Assembly (NCBI RefSeq): GCF_047974105.1 | Contig: NZ_JBHYRS010000009.1 | Coordinates: 14,400 to 78,399, forward strand | DNA length: 64,000 nt | Reading direction: 5' to 3' | DNA from: Mitsuokella sp047974105 | GTDB taxonomy: Bacteria; Bacillota; Negativicutes; Selenomonadales; Selenomonadaceae | The notes under the pieces: generated by a model | What the model saw: only the letters and a program-made list of their open reading frames with translations | Database searches by the model: none | What the model was told of the DNA's origin: nothing | Part shown: in pieces, positions 15,949-24,847 of the stretch | Layout of the letters: every line of letters begins with the position of its first letter | Numbering within the stretch: the stretch's first letter is position 1 | Made by a program: the position numbers and the translations under genes

Positions 15949-16551
15949 TCAATAACCGAGAGCTTCGCGAATCAGCACGAGTTCACACGCCCCGGCCTGC
16001 ATCGGTTTTTCCCAGATGATGTTGAGACTGCGGCAGATGCGCTCAGGGCTTTTGCAGTCATAGCAATGGTCGGCCTTGACGGCGCACGGTGTCTTGCGAT
16101 GCAGCCTTTTGGCATTCAGGGGACTGGCAATGTTGCGTGCGCGGTCGATTGCCGCATGCAAATCCGGAGCGAGCTTGTTCTCGCCGATGACAAAATAAAC
16201 TTTTTCATGCTTCGTCAGCGTTGCTGCCACGCGATTGCCGCTGCCATCGATGTTGACAAGTTCGCCCGTCTCAGCCACGCCATTCAGCGAAGTAATATAG
16301 ATATCGGCCAGATAGGCCTTGGCCTTTGCTTCGTCTGCAGGCATGTCCTGACGCCAATGCCAGAACATTTCATTCGCTGGTTTGAGCTTTTCGTAAAGCC
16401 CCATTGCCTCGAGTGTCATCGAACCGCCAAAGCCCACGCTCTTGCCCTTGATGGCTTGTGTCAGGTAATCTGCAGCTTCCTCTTTCGTCGCAAAAACCTT
16501 CAGTTCGATGCCGCGCCACTTCAGATTCTTCGCCAGTGTCTCAAGATCCAT
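15949..16551 (-). CDS. LUD-domain protein (LutC/DUF162-like)
   Basis: 200 aa. The segments VGFGGSMTLEAMGL, YITSLNGVAETGELVNIDGSGNRVA (Gly-rich nucleotide-like loop) and IGENKL match the LUD family to which LutC and the C-terminal part of LutB belong. Lut proteins oxidise lactate, but this is a solitary LUD protein with no lutA or lutB nearby. A C-terminal Cys pattern (HCYDCKSPERICRS) could bind a metal or Fe-S cluster. Frame opens at 16590; ATG 16551 has GGAGGTG upstream. Confidence 0.82.
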   Translation of the reverse strand: MDLETLAKNLKWRGIELKVFATKEEAADYLTQAIKGKSVGFGGSMTLEAMGLYEKLKPANEMFWHWRQDMPADEAKAKAYLADIYITSLNGVAETGELVNIDGSGNRVAATLTKHEKVYFVIGENKLAPDLHAAIDRARNIASPLNAKRLHRKTPCAVKADHCYDCKSPERICRSLNIIWEKPMQAGACELVLIREALGY

Positions 16552-16700
16552 ACGGACACCTCCAATCCTAAACTTTCCTAATATATACACATATTCTGCC
16601 TATGGTTTCAGTATAGCAGATTCGCCAAGATAGACAAGTATGTACTTTTTTATCCTTTCCTATCCTTTTGGGAACCATTCATCCCGCCATTGCGGCTGAC

Positions 16701-16729
16701 TTTTCAGCCGGCCTGATTCGGCGTATAAT
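16701..16729 (+). promoter_or_regulatory. Promoter of the alpha/beta hydrolase, overlapping a hairpin
   Basis: TTTTCA (16701-16706), 17-bp spacer, TATAAT (16724-16729). A 7-bp inverted repeat CGGCTGA (16693-16699)/TCAGCCG (16704-16710) overlaps the -35 and may be an operator. Confidence 0.5.
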
Positions 16730-16767
16730 AGAAGCGTTGAAAATTTTAGAAACTGAGGGATACCCAT

Positions 16768-17535
16768 ATGGAAAAACATTTTGATATCAACGAACAGGGC
16801 CTGAGCATCCGCTGCAAGCTGATCTGCAGCGCAAGTGACAAGACGGCGCGTTCCTTCGAGCATATCGCCATCGTCACACATGGTTTTGGCAGCAATAAAG
16901 AGACAGCCGGCACGGTCAATTTCGGCGAACATCTGACGTCCAAATACAAGGGCTGGGGCGTCATTGCCTTTGACTGGCCCTGCCATGGCATGGATGCGCG
17001 CAAAAAGCTCACCGTTGCCGAGTGCCTGACGTATCTGACCATCGTCACGGAATACGCCAAAAAAGAACTGCAGGCCAAGGACGTCTGCATTTATTCGACA
17101 AGCCTAGGCGGCTATCTGACGCTTCGCTATCTCATCGAAGTCGGCAATCCGTTCCGCCGCATCGCCCTGCGCTGTCCGGCCATCCACATGTACGAGACGA
17201 TGAGCAGCCGCATCCCCGAAGCCGACCACGCCAAACTCAAAAAAGGCAAAGAAATCCAGATTGGCTTTGAACGCAAGATGAAAATCGACCAGTCCTTCCT
17301 CGACGACCTCAAATCCTTCTGCCCGCTCGACCACGAGTATTTTGACTTCGCCGACTCCATGCTGATTCTGCACGGCACGAAGGACGAGATGGTCCCGATT
17401 GAAGATGCGCAGAAATTCGCCGAGGACAATGTCATCGAATTCATTCCCGTTGAAGGAGCAAACCACCCGTTCCAGAATCCGAATCATATGGCTCTGGCCA
17501 TCCACAAGATTATTGAATTCTTCCATGAAGATTGA
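16768..17535 (+). CDS. Alpha/beta hydrolase
   Basis: 255 aa. Oxyanion-region HGFGSNKE, nucleophile elbow YSTSLGG (Ser in S-x-S-x-G form), acid in HGTKDEMVP and His in GANHPFQN complete a Ser-Asp-His triad. No signal peptide, so it acts in the cytoplasm. The fold resembles small esterases and acyl-hydrolases (for example cinnamoyl-esterase-like proteins), but the substrate cannot be assigned. Single gene between a promoter at 16701-16729 and a bidirectional terminator. Confidence 0.85.
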   Translation: MEKHFDINEQGLSIRCKLICSASDKTARSFEHIAIVTHGFGSNKETAGTVNFGEHLTSKYKGWGVIAFDWPCHGMDARKKLTVAECLTYLTIVTEYAKKELQAKDVCIYSTSLGGYLTLRYLIEVGNPFRRIALRCPAIHMYETMSSRIPEADHAKLKKGKEIQIGFERKMKIDQSFLDDLKSFCPLDHEYFDFADSMLILHGTKDEMVPIEDAQKFAEDNVIEFIPVEGANHPFQNPNHMALAIHKIIEFFHED

Positions 17536-17571
17536 GCATGGACAAGATTAATATCGAGATGGATGTCATGC

Positions 17572-17612
17572 AAAAAGCCGCAGGGTCCCAAAATTGGACC
17601 CTGCGGCTTTTT
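17572..17612. terminator. Bidirectional terminator between alpha/beta hydrolase and guaA
   Basis: A 17-bp perfect stem (17572-17588 with 17596-17612, core GCCGCAGGGTCC) with A-run and T-run ends serves the convergent genes. Confidence 0.95.
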
Positions 17613-17639
17613 ATAGGCAGATTTTCTCAGCTGCGAAAA

Positions 17640-19196
17640 TTATTCAAATTCAATCGTAGCCGGCGGTTTGCCCGTGCAGTCGTAGAGCACGCGGTTGACG
17701 CCTTTGACTTCGTTGACGATGCGGCTCGTCGTCTTCTGCAGGACTTCCCACGGCAGCTGGGCGCTCTCGGCCGTCATGAAATCGCTCGTCATGACAGCAC
17801 GCAGGGCAATGGCGTAATCGTAGGTACGGCCGTCGCCCATGACGCCGACGCTGCGCATGTTCGTGAGTGCTGCGAAGTACTGGCCGAGGTTCTTGACGCC
17901 GGCTTTGGCGACTTCCTCGCGGTAAATCGCATCGGCTTCCTGTACAATCTTGACTTTTTCAGCCGTGACTTCGCCGATGATGCGGATGCCGAGGCCCGGC
18001 CCCGGGAACGGCTGACGGTTGACGAGGTATTCCGGCAGACCGAGCTCACGGCCGGCAGCACGTACCTCATCCTTGAAGAGCAGACGCAAAGGCTCGACGA
18101 TTTCCTTGAAGTCGACATAGTCCGGCAGGCCGCCGACATTGTGATGGCTCTTGATGACGGCCGACTTGCCGAGGCCGCTCTCGATGACATCCGGATAAAT
18201 CGTGCCCTGCACGAGATAATCGACAGCGCCGATTTTCTTGGCTTCTTCCTCAAAGACGCGGATGAATTCCTCGCCGATGATCTTGCGCTTCTTCTCCGGT
18301 TCCGTCACGCCCTTGAGCTTCTCGTAGAAACGGTCTTTGGCATTGACGCGGATGAAATTGAGGTCGTACGGACCCTCAGGACCAAAGACGGACTCAACCT
18401 GATTGCCCTCATCCTTGCGCAGCAGGCCATGGTCGACGAATACGCAGGTCAGCTGTTTGCCGATGGCTTTTGAAAGCAGAACAGCGGCTACAGACGAATC
18501 GACACCGCCCGAAAGCGCGCAGAGGGCCTTGCCCTTGCCGATTTTCTTTTTAAGCTCCTCGACCGTCGTCTTGACGAAGGAATCCATCTTCCAGTCGCCC
18601 TTGCATGCGCAGACCTTGTAGACGAAGTTATGAAGCATCTCTTTGCCCTGTTCCGTGTGCATGACTTCCGGATGGAACTGCGTCGCATAGAGACGGCGCT
18701 CTGCATTCTCCATCGCCGCCACCGGGCAGACCGGCGTGAAGGCCGTGACCGTAAAGCCTTCCGGCGCTTTGGCGATGTAGTCCGTATGGCTCATCCAGCA
18801 GATGCTCTTTTCCTTGACACCTGTGAAGAGCTTCGACTGTTTGCCTTCCTCATTGAGCGTGACTTCCGTCTTGCCGTATTCGCTCGTCGGTGCCGTCTCG
18901 ACTTTGCCGCCTAAGAGGTGAGCCATGAGCTGCGAACCGTAGCAGATGCCGAGCACCGGAATGCCGAGTTCAAAGAGCTCCGGACTGCACGTCACGGCGT
19001 CTTCCGTGTAGACGCTGTTCGGACCGCCCGTCAGGATGATGCCTTTCGGCGCCATCTCGCGGATCTTCTCGAGGGACAGCGACTGCGGATGAACTTCGCA
19101 GTAAACATGATTTTCACGCACACGGCGTGCGATGAGCTGATTGTACTGACCGCCAAAGTCCAGTACGAGAATCATTTCATTTACAGGCTTGCTCAA
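17640..19196 (-). CDS. guaA: GMP synthase (glutamine-hydrolysing)
   Basis: 518 aa two-domain enzyme converting XMP, ATP and glutamine to GMP. The N-terminal class I amidotransferase has the catalytic Cys in GICYGSQ and His/Glu in QFHPEV; the ATP-pyrophosphatase domain has the PP-loop SGGVDSS, and the C-terminal dimerisation domain includes RQPFPGPGLGIRI. The start is a TTG at 19196 after an AGGAAGGAAG stretch; the next Met (MILVLDFGG) lacks a ribosome site. Monocistronic, no purine riboswitch seen in the 97-bp upstream gap. Confidence 0.97.
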   Translation of the reverse strand: MSKPVNEMILVLDFGGQYNQLIARRVRENHVYCEVHPQSLSLEKIREMAPKGIILTGGPNSVYTEDAVTCSPELFELGIPVLGICYGSQLMAHLLGGKVETAPTSEYGKTEVTLNEEGKQSKLFTGVKEKSICWMSHTDYIAKAPEGFTVTAFTPVCPVAAMENAERRLYATQFHPEVMHTEQGKEMLHNFVYKVCACKGDWKMDSFVKTTVEELKKKIGKGKALCALSGGVDSSVAAVLLSKAIGKQLTCVFVDHGLLRKDEGNQVESVFGPEGPYDLNFIRVNAKDRFYEKLKGVTEPEKKRKIIGEEFIRVFEEEAKKIGAVDYLVQGTIYPDVIESGLGKSAVIKSHHNVGGLPDYVDFKEIVEPLRLLFKDEVRAAGRELGLPEYLVNRQPFPGPGLGIRIIGEVTAEKVKIVQEADAIYREEVAKAGVKNLGQYFAALTNMRSVGVMGDGRTYDYAIALRAVMTSDFMTAESAQLPWEVLQKTTSRIVNEVKGVNRVLYDCTGKPPATIEFE

Positions 19197-19293
19197 TTTT
19201 TTTCTTCCTTCCTAATTAAAGCAACACGAACAGGACGTATATCCTGAGAAAATTATAGCATAGAGCACGAAAAAAGGGAACGGTTCGCAATGC

Positions 19294-19812
19294 TCAACGC
19301 ATGAGCGGGTCTTCCCCATACTCATTATCCCCGCGCTTGCCGCGGATCAGCATGAGGCAGACAATTAAGAGCATGACAAACAGATTGATGGCCTGAACGA
19401 CTTCTGACTCCATACTGTCCTGAGGCATTCCTTCTACTGCCTTGAAAAGAAAAGGCTGCAGAATACCGGCCACGAGGTACAGGATGGCCAGAGCATTGCC
19501 ATAACCGAGGTCGTGCAGACGGCGCGTGACCAGCGTATAAATCGAAACAACCTCAATCACCGACACGAGCACGGCTGTACCGTCAGCGAGCATCTTGCTG
19601 CCAATCAGGCTGAAGCAGATACTGTAAAACAGCATGGCGACAAAGGTGAAAAACACCATGACGCCGAGCATACGCATGATAAACGGTTTGCGGTTGAGGC
19701 GTCCCCGGCAGCTGAAGAACTTTTCACGCAGTTCTTCTACATTAAAGTGAGTATTTTTCAGGCCCAATATAATCCCTCTCTTCATTCTATCTATATAGGA
19801 GACGATGCTCAA
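19294..19812 (-). CDS. DUF805 membrane protein
   Basis: 172 aa by the TTG at 19812, which overlaps the recX stop (TTGA); an ATG ten codons later is the alternative. Three to four hydrophobic segments follow FFSCRGRLNRKPF, the usual DUF805 opening, with RRLHDLGYGNA in the middle and a C-terminal GDNEYGEDPL, all typical of this inner-membrane family of unknown function. It is the third gene of recA-recX-DUF805, with overlapping start and stop codons. Confidence 0.85.
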   Translation of the reverse strand: MSIVSYIDRMKRGIILGLKNTHFNVEELREKFFSCRGRLNRKPFIMRMLGVMVFFTFVAMLFYSICFSLIGSKMLADGTAVLVSVIEVVSIYTLVTRRLHDLGYGNALAILYLVAGILQPFLFKAVEGMPQDSMESEVVQAINLFVMLLIVCLMLIRGKRGDNEYGEDPLMR

Positions 19813-20405
19813 TCTTCTGCAAAGCGCTCCTGATATTCCGCAATGGCAGCTCTGGCGGCACTCGAATCAAAGCCCTTCTGATAGAGATTGGCCATCATCT
19901 TCTGCCGCTCGCCGCCGCGCGGAAACTTGAGCGCGAGCACGCGCAGTGCCGCGCCTTTCTCGCGCTCGTAGAAATCCTTTGGCCGGCAGGCGTCAATATC
20001 TTCTTTCGAGAAGCCGCGCTGCCTGAGCTTTAAACAGATCTGGCGCAGGGAACTGCGGCTTTCGTGATAGAGAAAGTCGAACTGACGCTGGCAGGCCGCC
20101 GCATCGTCAAGATAATGACGTTCCTTGAGACGGGCAACGGCCGCATCCATTTCTTCTTCCGCATAGCCCTTGCGCGCAAGTTTTTCGCGGAGCTTTGCTT
20201 CGCTGTACTCCTGACGTGCAAGGATATCGACGGCTGCGACCAGAGCCGTTTTGACCGGCTTTTTCGGGCTGCGCACGTTATGTTCCGCATGTTCCGTGTT
20301 TTCTGTTCCGAAGTCCTTTTGACGGCGCGTGCGCCGATGTTTCCTGCCATAGTTTTTGCCCGCCTCATCCTCAGAGGACGAGGCGTGATAGCTGCGGTAC
20401 ATCAT
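19809..20405 (-). CDS. recX: Regulatory protein RecX
   Basis: 198 aa. After a basic, low-complexity N-terminal 55 residues come the three-helix RecX repeats, with LARKGYAEEEMDAAVARL, HYLDD and LRQRGFSKEDID. RecX binds RecA filaments and modulates them. The ATG at 20405 overlaps the recA stop (ATGA; a second ATG follows), as is common, so its amount is tied to recA translation. The basic N-terminal extension is longer than in many RecX proteins. Confidence 0.93.
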   Translation of the reverse strand: MMYRSYHASSSEDEAGKNYGRKHRRTRRQKDFGTENTEHAEHNVRSPKKPVKTALVAAVDILARQEYSEAKLREKLARKGYAEEEMDAAVARLKERHYLDDAAACQRQFDFLYHESRSSLRQICLKLRQRGFSKEDIDACRPKDFYEREKGAALRVLALKFPRGGERQKMMANLYQKGFDSSAARAAIAEYQERFAED

Positions 20406-21493
20406 GCTTCGCCGTCAGCGGCCGCTTCTTCCTGCTCCTTCTTGACCTCTGCCTCAGCCTGTTTGATGGAATCGCCGGCTTCCGGGTCTTCAAGGAGTTT
20501 GGCGCGGATCTTGGCCTCGATTTCTTCGGCCAGCTGCGGCTGTTCGCGCAGGGACTGCTTGGCATTTTCCTTGCCCTGACCAAGGCGCGTGTTGTTGTAG
20601 GAGAACCAGGCACCGCTCTTGTCGACAATATCGAGGTCCACGCCCATGTCGATGATGCTCGAAAGGCGCGAAACACCTTCGCCGTACATGATGTCAAATT
20701 CAGCCGTGCGGAACGGCGGGGCAACCTTGTTCTTGACGACCTTGATGCGCGTGCGGTTGCCGATGACATCCTGTCCCTGCTTGAGCGTGTCAATCTTGCG
20801 CACGTCAAGGCGTACAGACGAATAGAACTTCAGAGCGCGGCCGCCTGTCGTCGTCTCCGGGCTGCCGAACATGACGCCGACTTTTTCACGAATCTGGTTG
20901 ATAAAAATCGCTGCCGTGCGCGATTTGGCGATGATGCCCGTGAGTTTGCGCATGGCCTGACTCATGAGTCGGGCCTGCAGGCCGACGTGGTTGTCGCCCA
21001 TATCGCCCTCAATCTCGGCCTTCGGCACGAGGGCGGCGACGGAGTCGACGACGATGATGTCAATGGCGCCGCTGCGCACAAGAGCATCGACGATGTCGAG
21101 AGCCTGCTCACCCGTATCCGGCTGCGAAATCAAGAGAGAATCGATGTCGACGCCGAGCTTGGCGGCGTAAACCGGGTCAAGGGCATGCTCGGCATCGATG
21201 AACGCCGCGATGCCGCCTTGTTTCTGCGCTTCTGCAATCATATGCAGCGTGACCGTCGTTTTACCGGAAGATTCCGGACCGAAGACTTCGATAATGCGGC
21301 CGCGCGGAATACCGCCGACGCCAAGTGCGATGTCAAGAGGCAAAATGCCCGTCGGGATGACTTCGATGTCCATGTTGGCTTTCGCATCGCCGAGGCGCAT
21401 GATTGAGCCTTTGCCGAAGTCCTTCTCGATTTTCTTCAGCGCATTCTCGAGTGCTTCCTTTTTGCTTGCTGCTTCTTTCTTATCTGCTGCCAT
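20402..21493 (-). CDS. recA: Recombinase RecA
   Basis: 363 aa. Walker A GPESSGKT, the MAW motif region, loop L1/L2 segments (RLMSQAMRKLTG, FINQIREKVGVMFGSPETT) and an acidic C-terminal tail are all present. RecA forms filaments on single-stranded DNA for recombination and SOS induction. A frame opens at 21511, but ATG 21493 has GGAG eight bases upstream and starts MAADKKEAA. First gene of recA-recX-DUF805 with promoter at 21562-21591; no clear LexA box was seen. Confidence 0.98.
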   Translation of the reverse strand: MAADKKEAASKKEALENALKKIEKDFGKGSIMRLGDAKANMDIEVIPTGILPLDIALGVGGIPRGRIIEVFGPESSGKTTVTLHMIAEAQKQGGIAAFIDAEHALDPVYAAKLGVDIDSLLISQPDTGEQALDIVDALVRSGAIDIIVVDSVAALVPKAEIEGDMGDNHVGLQARLMSQAMRKLTGIIAKSRTAAIFINQIREKVGVMFGSPETTTGGRALKFYSSVRLDVRKIDTLKQGQDVIGNRTRIKVVKNKVAPPFRTAEFDIMYGEGVSRLSSIIDMGVDLDIVDKSGAWFSYNNTRLGQGKENAKQSLREQPQLAEEIEAKIRAKLLEDPEAGDSIKQAEAEVKKEQEEAAADGEA

Positions 21494-21561
21494 GTAATTC
21501 GCTCCTTTCATGACAATCCTGTTATATTGCTTAGCGGATTCGATCCATATAGTATACTGCC

Positions 21562-21591
21562 ATTATAACAAATGAACCGCCTCCCTGACAA
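21562..21591 (-). promoter_or_regulatory. Promoter of recA, embedded in the upstream hairpin
   Basis: Minus strand TTGTCA (21591-21586), 18-bp spacer, TATAAT (21567-21562). The -35 lies in the loop of the hairpin at 21576-21601. Confidence 0.7.
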
Positions 21592-21601
21592 GGAAGGCGG
21601 T
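21576..21601 (-). terminator. Probable weak terminator of the RND operon
   Basis: ACCGCCTCCC (21576-21585) pairs with GGAAGGCGGT (21592-21601) with one mismatch; on the minus strand only TTCATTTGTT follows, so termination may be partial. Confidence 0.5.
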
Positions 21602-21643
21602 CCCTCTGTATCGGCTGTAACCGTAAATAGTGAAAATCTCTTT

Positions 21644-24600
21644 TTACATATAATCGGCCGAGGATTTCTTGCGCTGCTGCTTGACGAGGCCAAGTTTCGC
21701 GGCAATCCATTCCATCGCGACGAAGAAGACCGGGATCAGGAAGATCCCCATGGCCGTAGCGAACAGCATGCCGCCGACAACTGCGACGCCCATGCCGTTA
21801 CGCGCGGCAGCACCGGCGCCCGTGGCGATAGCCAGCGGCACGCAGCCAATGATGAAGGCAAACGACGTCATGAGGATCGGGCGCAGGCGCAGACCGGCCG
21901 CCTCAATGGCAGCCTTGACCGGCTCCATGCCGCGGTCGACACGGACCTTCGCGAATTCGACAATCAGGATGGCGTTCTTCGCCGCCAGACCGATGATTGC
22001 GATGATACCGATCTGCATATAGATGCTGTTCTGCAGGCCCGCATTCGCGTGGCCTGCCATAGCCTCGAGGATGGAGAGTCCATACTCCGAAACAACGGCA
22101 CCGAAAATACCGGTTGGTACCGTCAAAAGGACGGCGAACGGTACGCTCCAGCTCTCGTAGAGAGCAGCGAGGCAGAGGAAGACAAAGACGAGCGACAGGA
22201 CAAGGACCTGCATCGTCGAGTTCGAAGCCTTCGATTCCTCACGGCTCTGACCGGACCATTCAATGTTGAAGCCCGTACCGGCATTCTGCTGGACGACTTC
22301 CTTGATGGCGTTCATGGCCTGACCGGACGAATAGCCATTGCCCGGCTGGCCTGTAATCTGAATGGAACGCGTGCCGTTGAAGCGCGAAATCGTCGACGGT
22401 CCCGACGTGAATTTCGGCTTTAAGAGCGTATCGAGCGGCACCATCGTACCTTTGCTCGATTTGACGAACATGAATTTCATGGCGTCGGTCGAGCTGCGGT
22501 AGTCGTTATCGGCCTGCAGCATGACCTTGTAGCTGCGGCCGAAGCGGTTAAAGTCATTGACCTGATAGCCGCCGTAGTTGACCTGCATGGCCGTGAATAC
22601 ATCGGAAAGCTGGATGCCTAGGTTCTTGACCTTCTCACGGTCAACCTCGTACTGCATGACAGGAGAACCAGCCGAATACGTCGAGCGGACGCCGGCGAGT
22701 TCCGGACGCTGGTTTGCAGCTGCGACAATCTGTTTCGTCAGGTTGTTGAGCTCTTCTTCCGAATGGCCCGTCATATCCTGCAGCTGCAGTGTCCAGCCGC
22801 CCGTCATACCGAGGCCCGGCAGAGCCGGCGGGTTCATGGCGATGACCGTAGCTTCAGGCGCTACCTTAGCACCGACGCCAAAGGCCGTCTGCACAGCAGC
22901 ATTGACGGATTCACTGATATCCTGACGCTGCGACCAGTCCTTCATGCCGACAACGATCATGCCGGCACTTGACGAAGAACCGCCCGACAGAGGCGAAAAG
23001 CCCGTGATGGCCATTGTGCTGTCCAGCCCCTTGACGCTCTGCATCAGGGCTGTATTGACTTTGTCGACGACTGCCTGCGTGCGGTTGGCCGAAGTGCCAT
23101 CCGGCATTTCAATTGCCGCGAACATATAGCCCTGGTCCTCCGAAGGAACGAAGGTTGCAGGCAGCTTCGTATAGACGAGGCCCGCACAGCCCGCCACGAT
23201 GAGCAGGAAGATAAGGGCCAGGCGCGAATGACGGATAAACTTGGCCACCACGCCGACATAACCGCGCTTCGTGCGGTCAAACCAATTGTTGAACTTGACA
23301 AAAAAACGTCCGAGGACGCCTTCATCGTCCTTTTCCGTATGCTTCTTGAGCATCATCGCGCAGAGAGCCGGCGTCAGCGTCAGGGCCACAAAGGCCGAAA
23401 GGCAGACGGACACGGCAATCGTCAGGGCGAACTGTCTGTAGAGGACGCCTGTCATGCCGCCGAGGAAAGCAACCGGCACGAATACGGCCGAGAGGACAAC
23501 AGCAATGGCGACCACAGGGCCCTGAACCTCGTCCATGGCGCGTTCCGTCGCATCGACAGGCGTCAGCCCCTCTTCCATGTGTTTCTCGACGTTCTCGATA
23601 ACGACGATCGCATCATCGACGACCAGACCGATGGCCAGAACCATGGCGAAAAGCGTCAGGGTATTGATGGAAAAGTCGAGAATCAGGAACGCACCGAGCG
23701 TACCAATAAGAGATACCGGTACAGCCAGCAGCGGTATGAGCGTTGCACGCCAGTTCTGCAGGAAAATGAAGATGACAAACACGACGAGGAGCAATGCTTC
23801 GACAAACGTCTCCAGAACTTCCTTGATGGAGGTGCTGATGTAATTCGTCGAATCGAAAATCGTCGACATCTCCATTCCCGGCGGCAGCGTGGTCTTTGCT
23901 TCATCGAATACCTGACGAACCTGTGCAACCGTCTTCATGGCGTTGGCGTCACTCGTCAGGTTGATGCCGAAACCAACGGACGGATAGCCTTTGAATTTGG
24001 AAATAATGGCAGATGACTGCTGACCTGTTTCAATCTTGGCCACGTCCTTGAGGCGGACGAACTGGCCGTCACCATTCGATTTGATGATGACATTGCCGAA
24101 TTCTTCCGGTGTCGTCAGACGGCCTTCAATCTTGCCGGACATCTGTTTTTCCTGACCGTTATTGACCGGCATGCCACCGATAGTACCGGCCGGAGCCTGA
24201 ATGTTCTGCTCCTTGATGGCTGCCGAAACATCCGCAACCGTCAGATTGAGTTCAGCGAGTTTGTCCGGATTGAGCCAGACGCGCATAGCATAATCCGAAC
24301 CGAAAACCTGTACGTTGCCGACGCCATTGATACGCTTGAGTTTATCGATGAGGTAAATCGTCGCGTAGTTCTTCATGAAAGCACGGTCGTACGTGCCATC
24401 CGGTGAGTAGAAGGCCATCATATAGGCCATATCATTCGTGGATTTCTTCGTCGTCAGACCGACCTGCTGAACTTCTGACGGCAGCTGGCTGGTAGCCGAA
24501 GCGACGTTGTTCTGGACCTTGACAGAGTCCATATCGCCGTCCGTGCCAGTCTCAAATGTGACAGAAAGACTGTAGCGGCCGGTATCATCGGAGCTTGAGG

Positions 24601-24835
24601 ACATGTAGTCCATGCCCTGCGTACCGTTGACCTGGTCCTCGACAATCTGTGCGACCGTCTGATTGACGACGGAGGCACTGGCGCCCGTATATGTCGTGCT
24701 GACACTGACGGTCGGCGGTGAAATCTGCGGGTACTGCGCAATAGGCAGCTGTGTCGCTGCGATGCCGCCGGCGATGACAATGATCAGCGAGATAACGATG
24801 GCGAAGATCGGGCGGTGAATAAAAAATTTAGACAA
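21644..24835 (-). CDS. RND efflux pump inner-membrane transporter (HAE1/AcrB family)
   Basis: 1063 aa, full AcrB length, with twelve expected transmembrane segments in two halves and two large periplasmic loops. The N terminus MSKFFIHRPIFAIVISL, the TM4 motif GLVVDDAIVVIENVE (with the proton-relay Asp pair) and FLCLAALYESWSVPF are hallmark HAE1 features. It pumps drugs or other amphiphiles from the periplasm outward with proton motive force, together with the lipoprotein encoded upstream. Start is TTG 24835 with AGGGGG seven bases upstream. No outer-membrane TolC-like gene is adjacent, so the channel must be elsewhere. Confidence 0.96.
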   Translation of the reverse strand: MSKFFIHRPIFAIVISLIIVIAGGIAATQLPIAQYPQISPPTVSVSTTYTGASASVVNQTVAQIVEDQVNGTQGMDYMSSSSDDTGRYSLSVTFETGTDGDMDSVKVQNNVASATSQLPSEVQQVGLTTKKSTNDMAYMMAFYSPDGTYDRAFMKNYATIYLIDKLKRINGVGNVQVFGSDYAMRVWLNPDKLAELNLTVADVSAAIKEQNIQAPAGTIGGMPVNNGQEKQMSGKIEGRLTTPEEFGNVIIKSNGDGQFVRLKDVAKIETGQQSSAIISKFKGYPSVGFGINLTSDANAMKTVAQVRQVFDEAKTTLPPGMEMSTIFDSTNYISTSIKEVLETFVEALLLVVFVIFIFLQNWRATLIPLLAVPVSLIGTLGAFLILDFSINTLTLFAMVLAIGLVVDDAIVVIENVEKHMEEGLTPVDATERAMDEVQGPVVAIAVVLSAVFVPVAFLGGMTGVLYRQFALTIAVSVCLSAFVALTLTPALCAMMLKKHTEKDDEGVLGRFFVKFNNWFDRTKRGYVGVVAKFIRHSRLALIFLLIVAGCAGLVYTKLPATFVPSEDQGYMFAAIEMPDGTSANRTQAVVDKVNTALMQSVKGLDSTMAITGFSPLSGGSSSSAGMIVVGMKDWSQRQDISESVNAAVQTAFGVGAKVAPEATVIAMNPPALPGLGMTGGWTLQLQDMTGHSEEELNNLTKQIVAAANQRPELAGVRSTYSAGSPVMQYEVDREKVKNLGIQLSDVFTAMQVNYGGYQVNDFNRFGRSYKVMLQADNDYRSSTDAMKFMFVKSSKGTMVPLDTLLKPKFTSGPSTISRFNGTRSIQITGQPGNGYSSGQAMNAIKEVVQQNAGTGFNIEWSGQSREESKASNSTMQVLVLSLVFVFLCLAALYESWSVPFAVLLTVPTGIFGAVVSEYGLSILEAMAGHANAGLQNSIYMQIGIIAIIGLAAKNAILIVEFAKVRVDRGMEPVKAAIEAAGLRLRPILMTSFAFIIGCVPLAIATGAGAAARNGMGVAVVGGMLFATAMGIFLIPVFFVAMEWIAAKLGLVKQQRKKSSADYM

Positions 24836-24847
24836 AACGCCGCCCCC

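Noticed and set aside
21494..21561. LexA/SOS box upstream of recA
   Set aside because: No GAAC..GTTC-type palindrome is present in the region.
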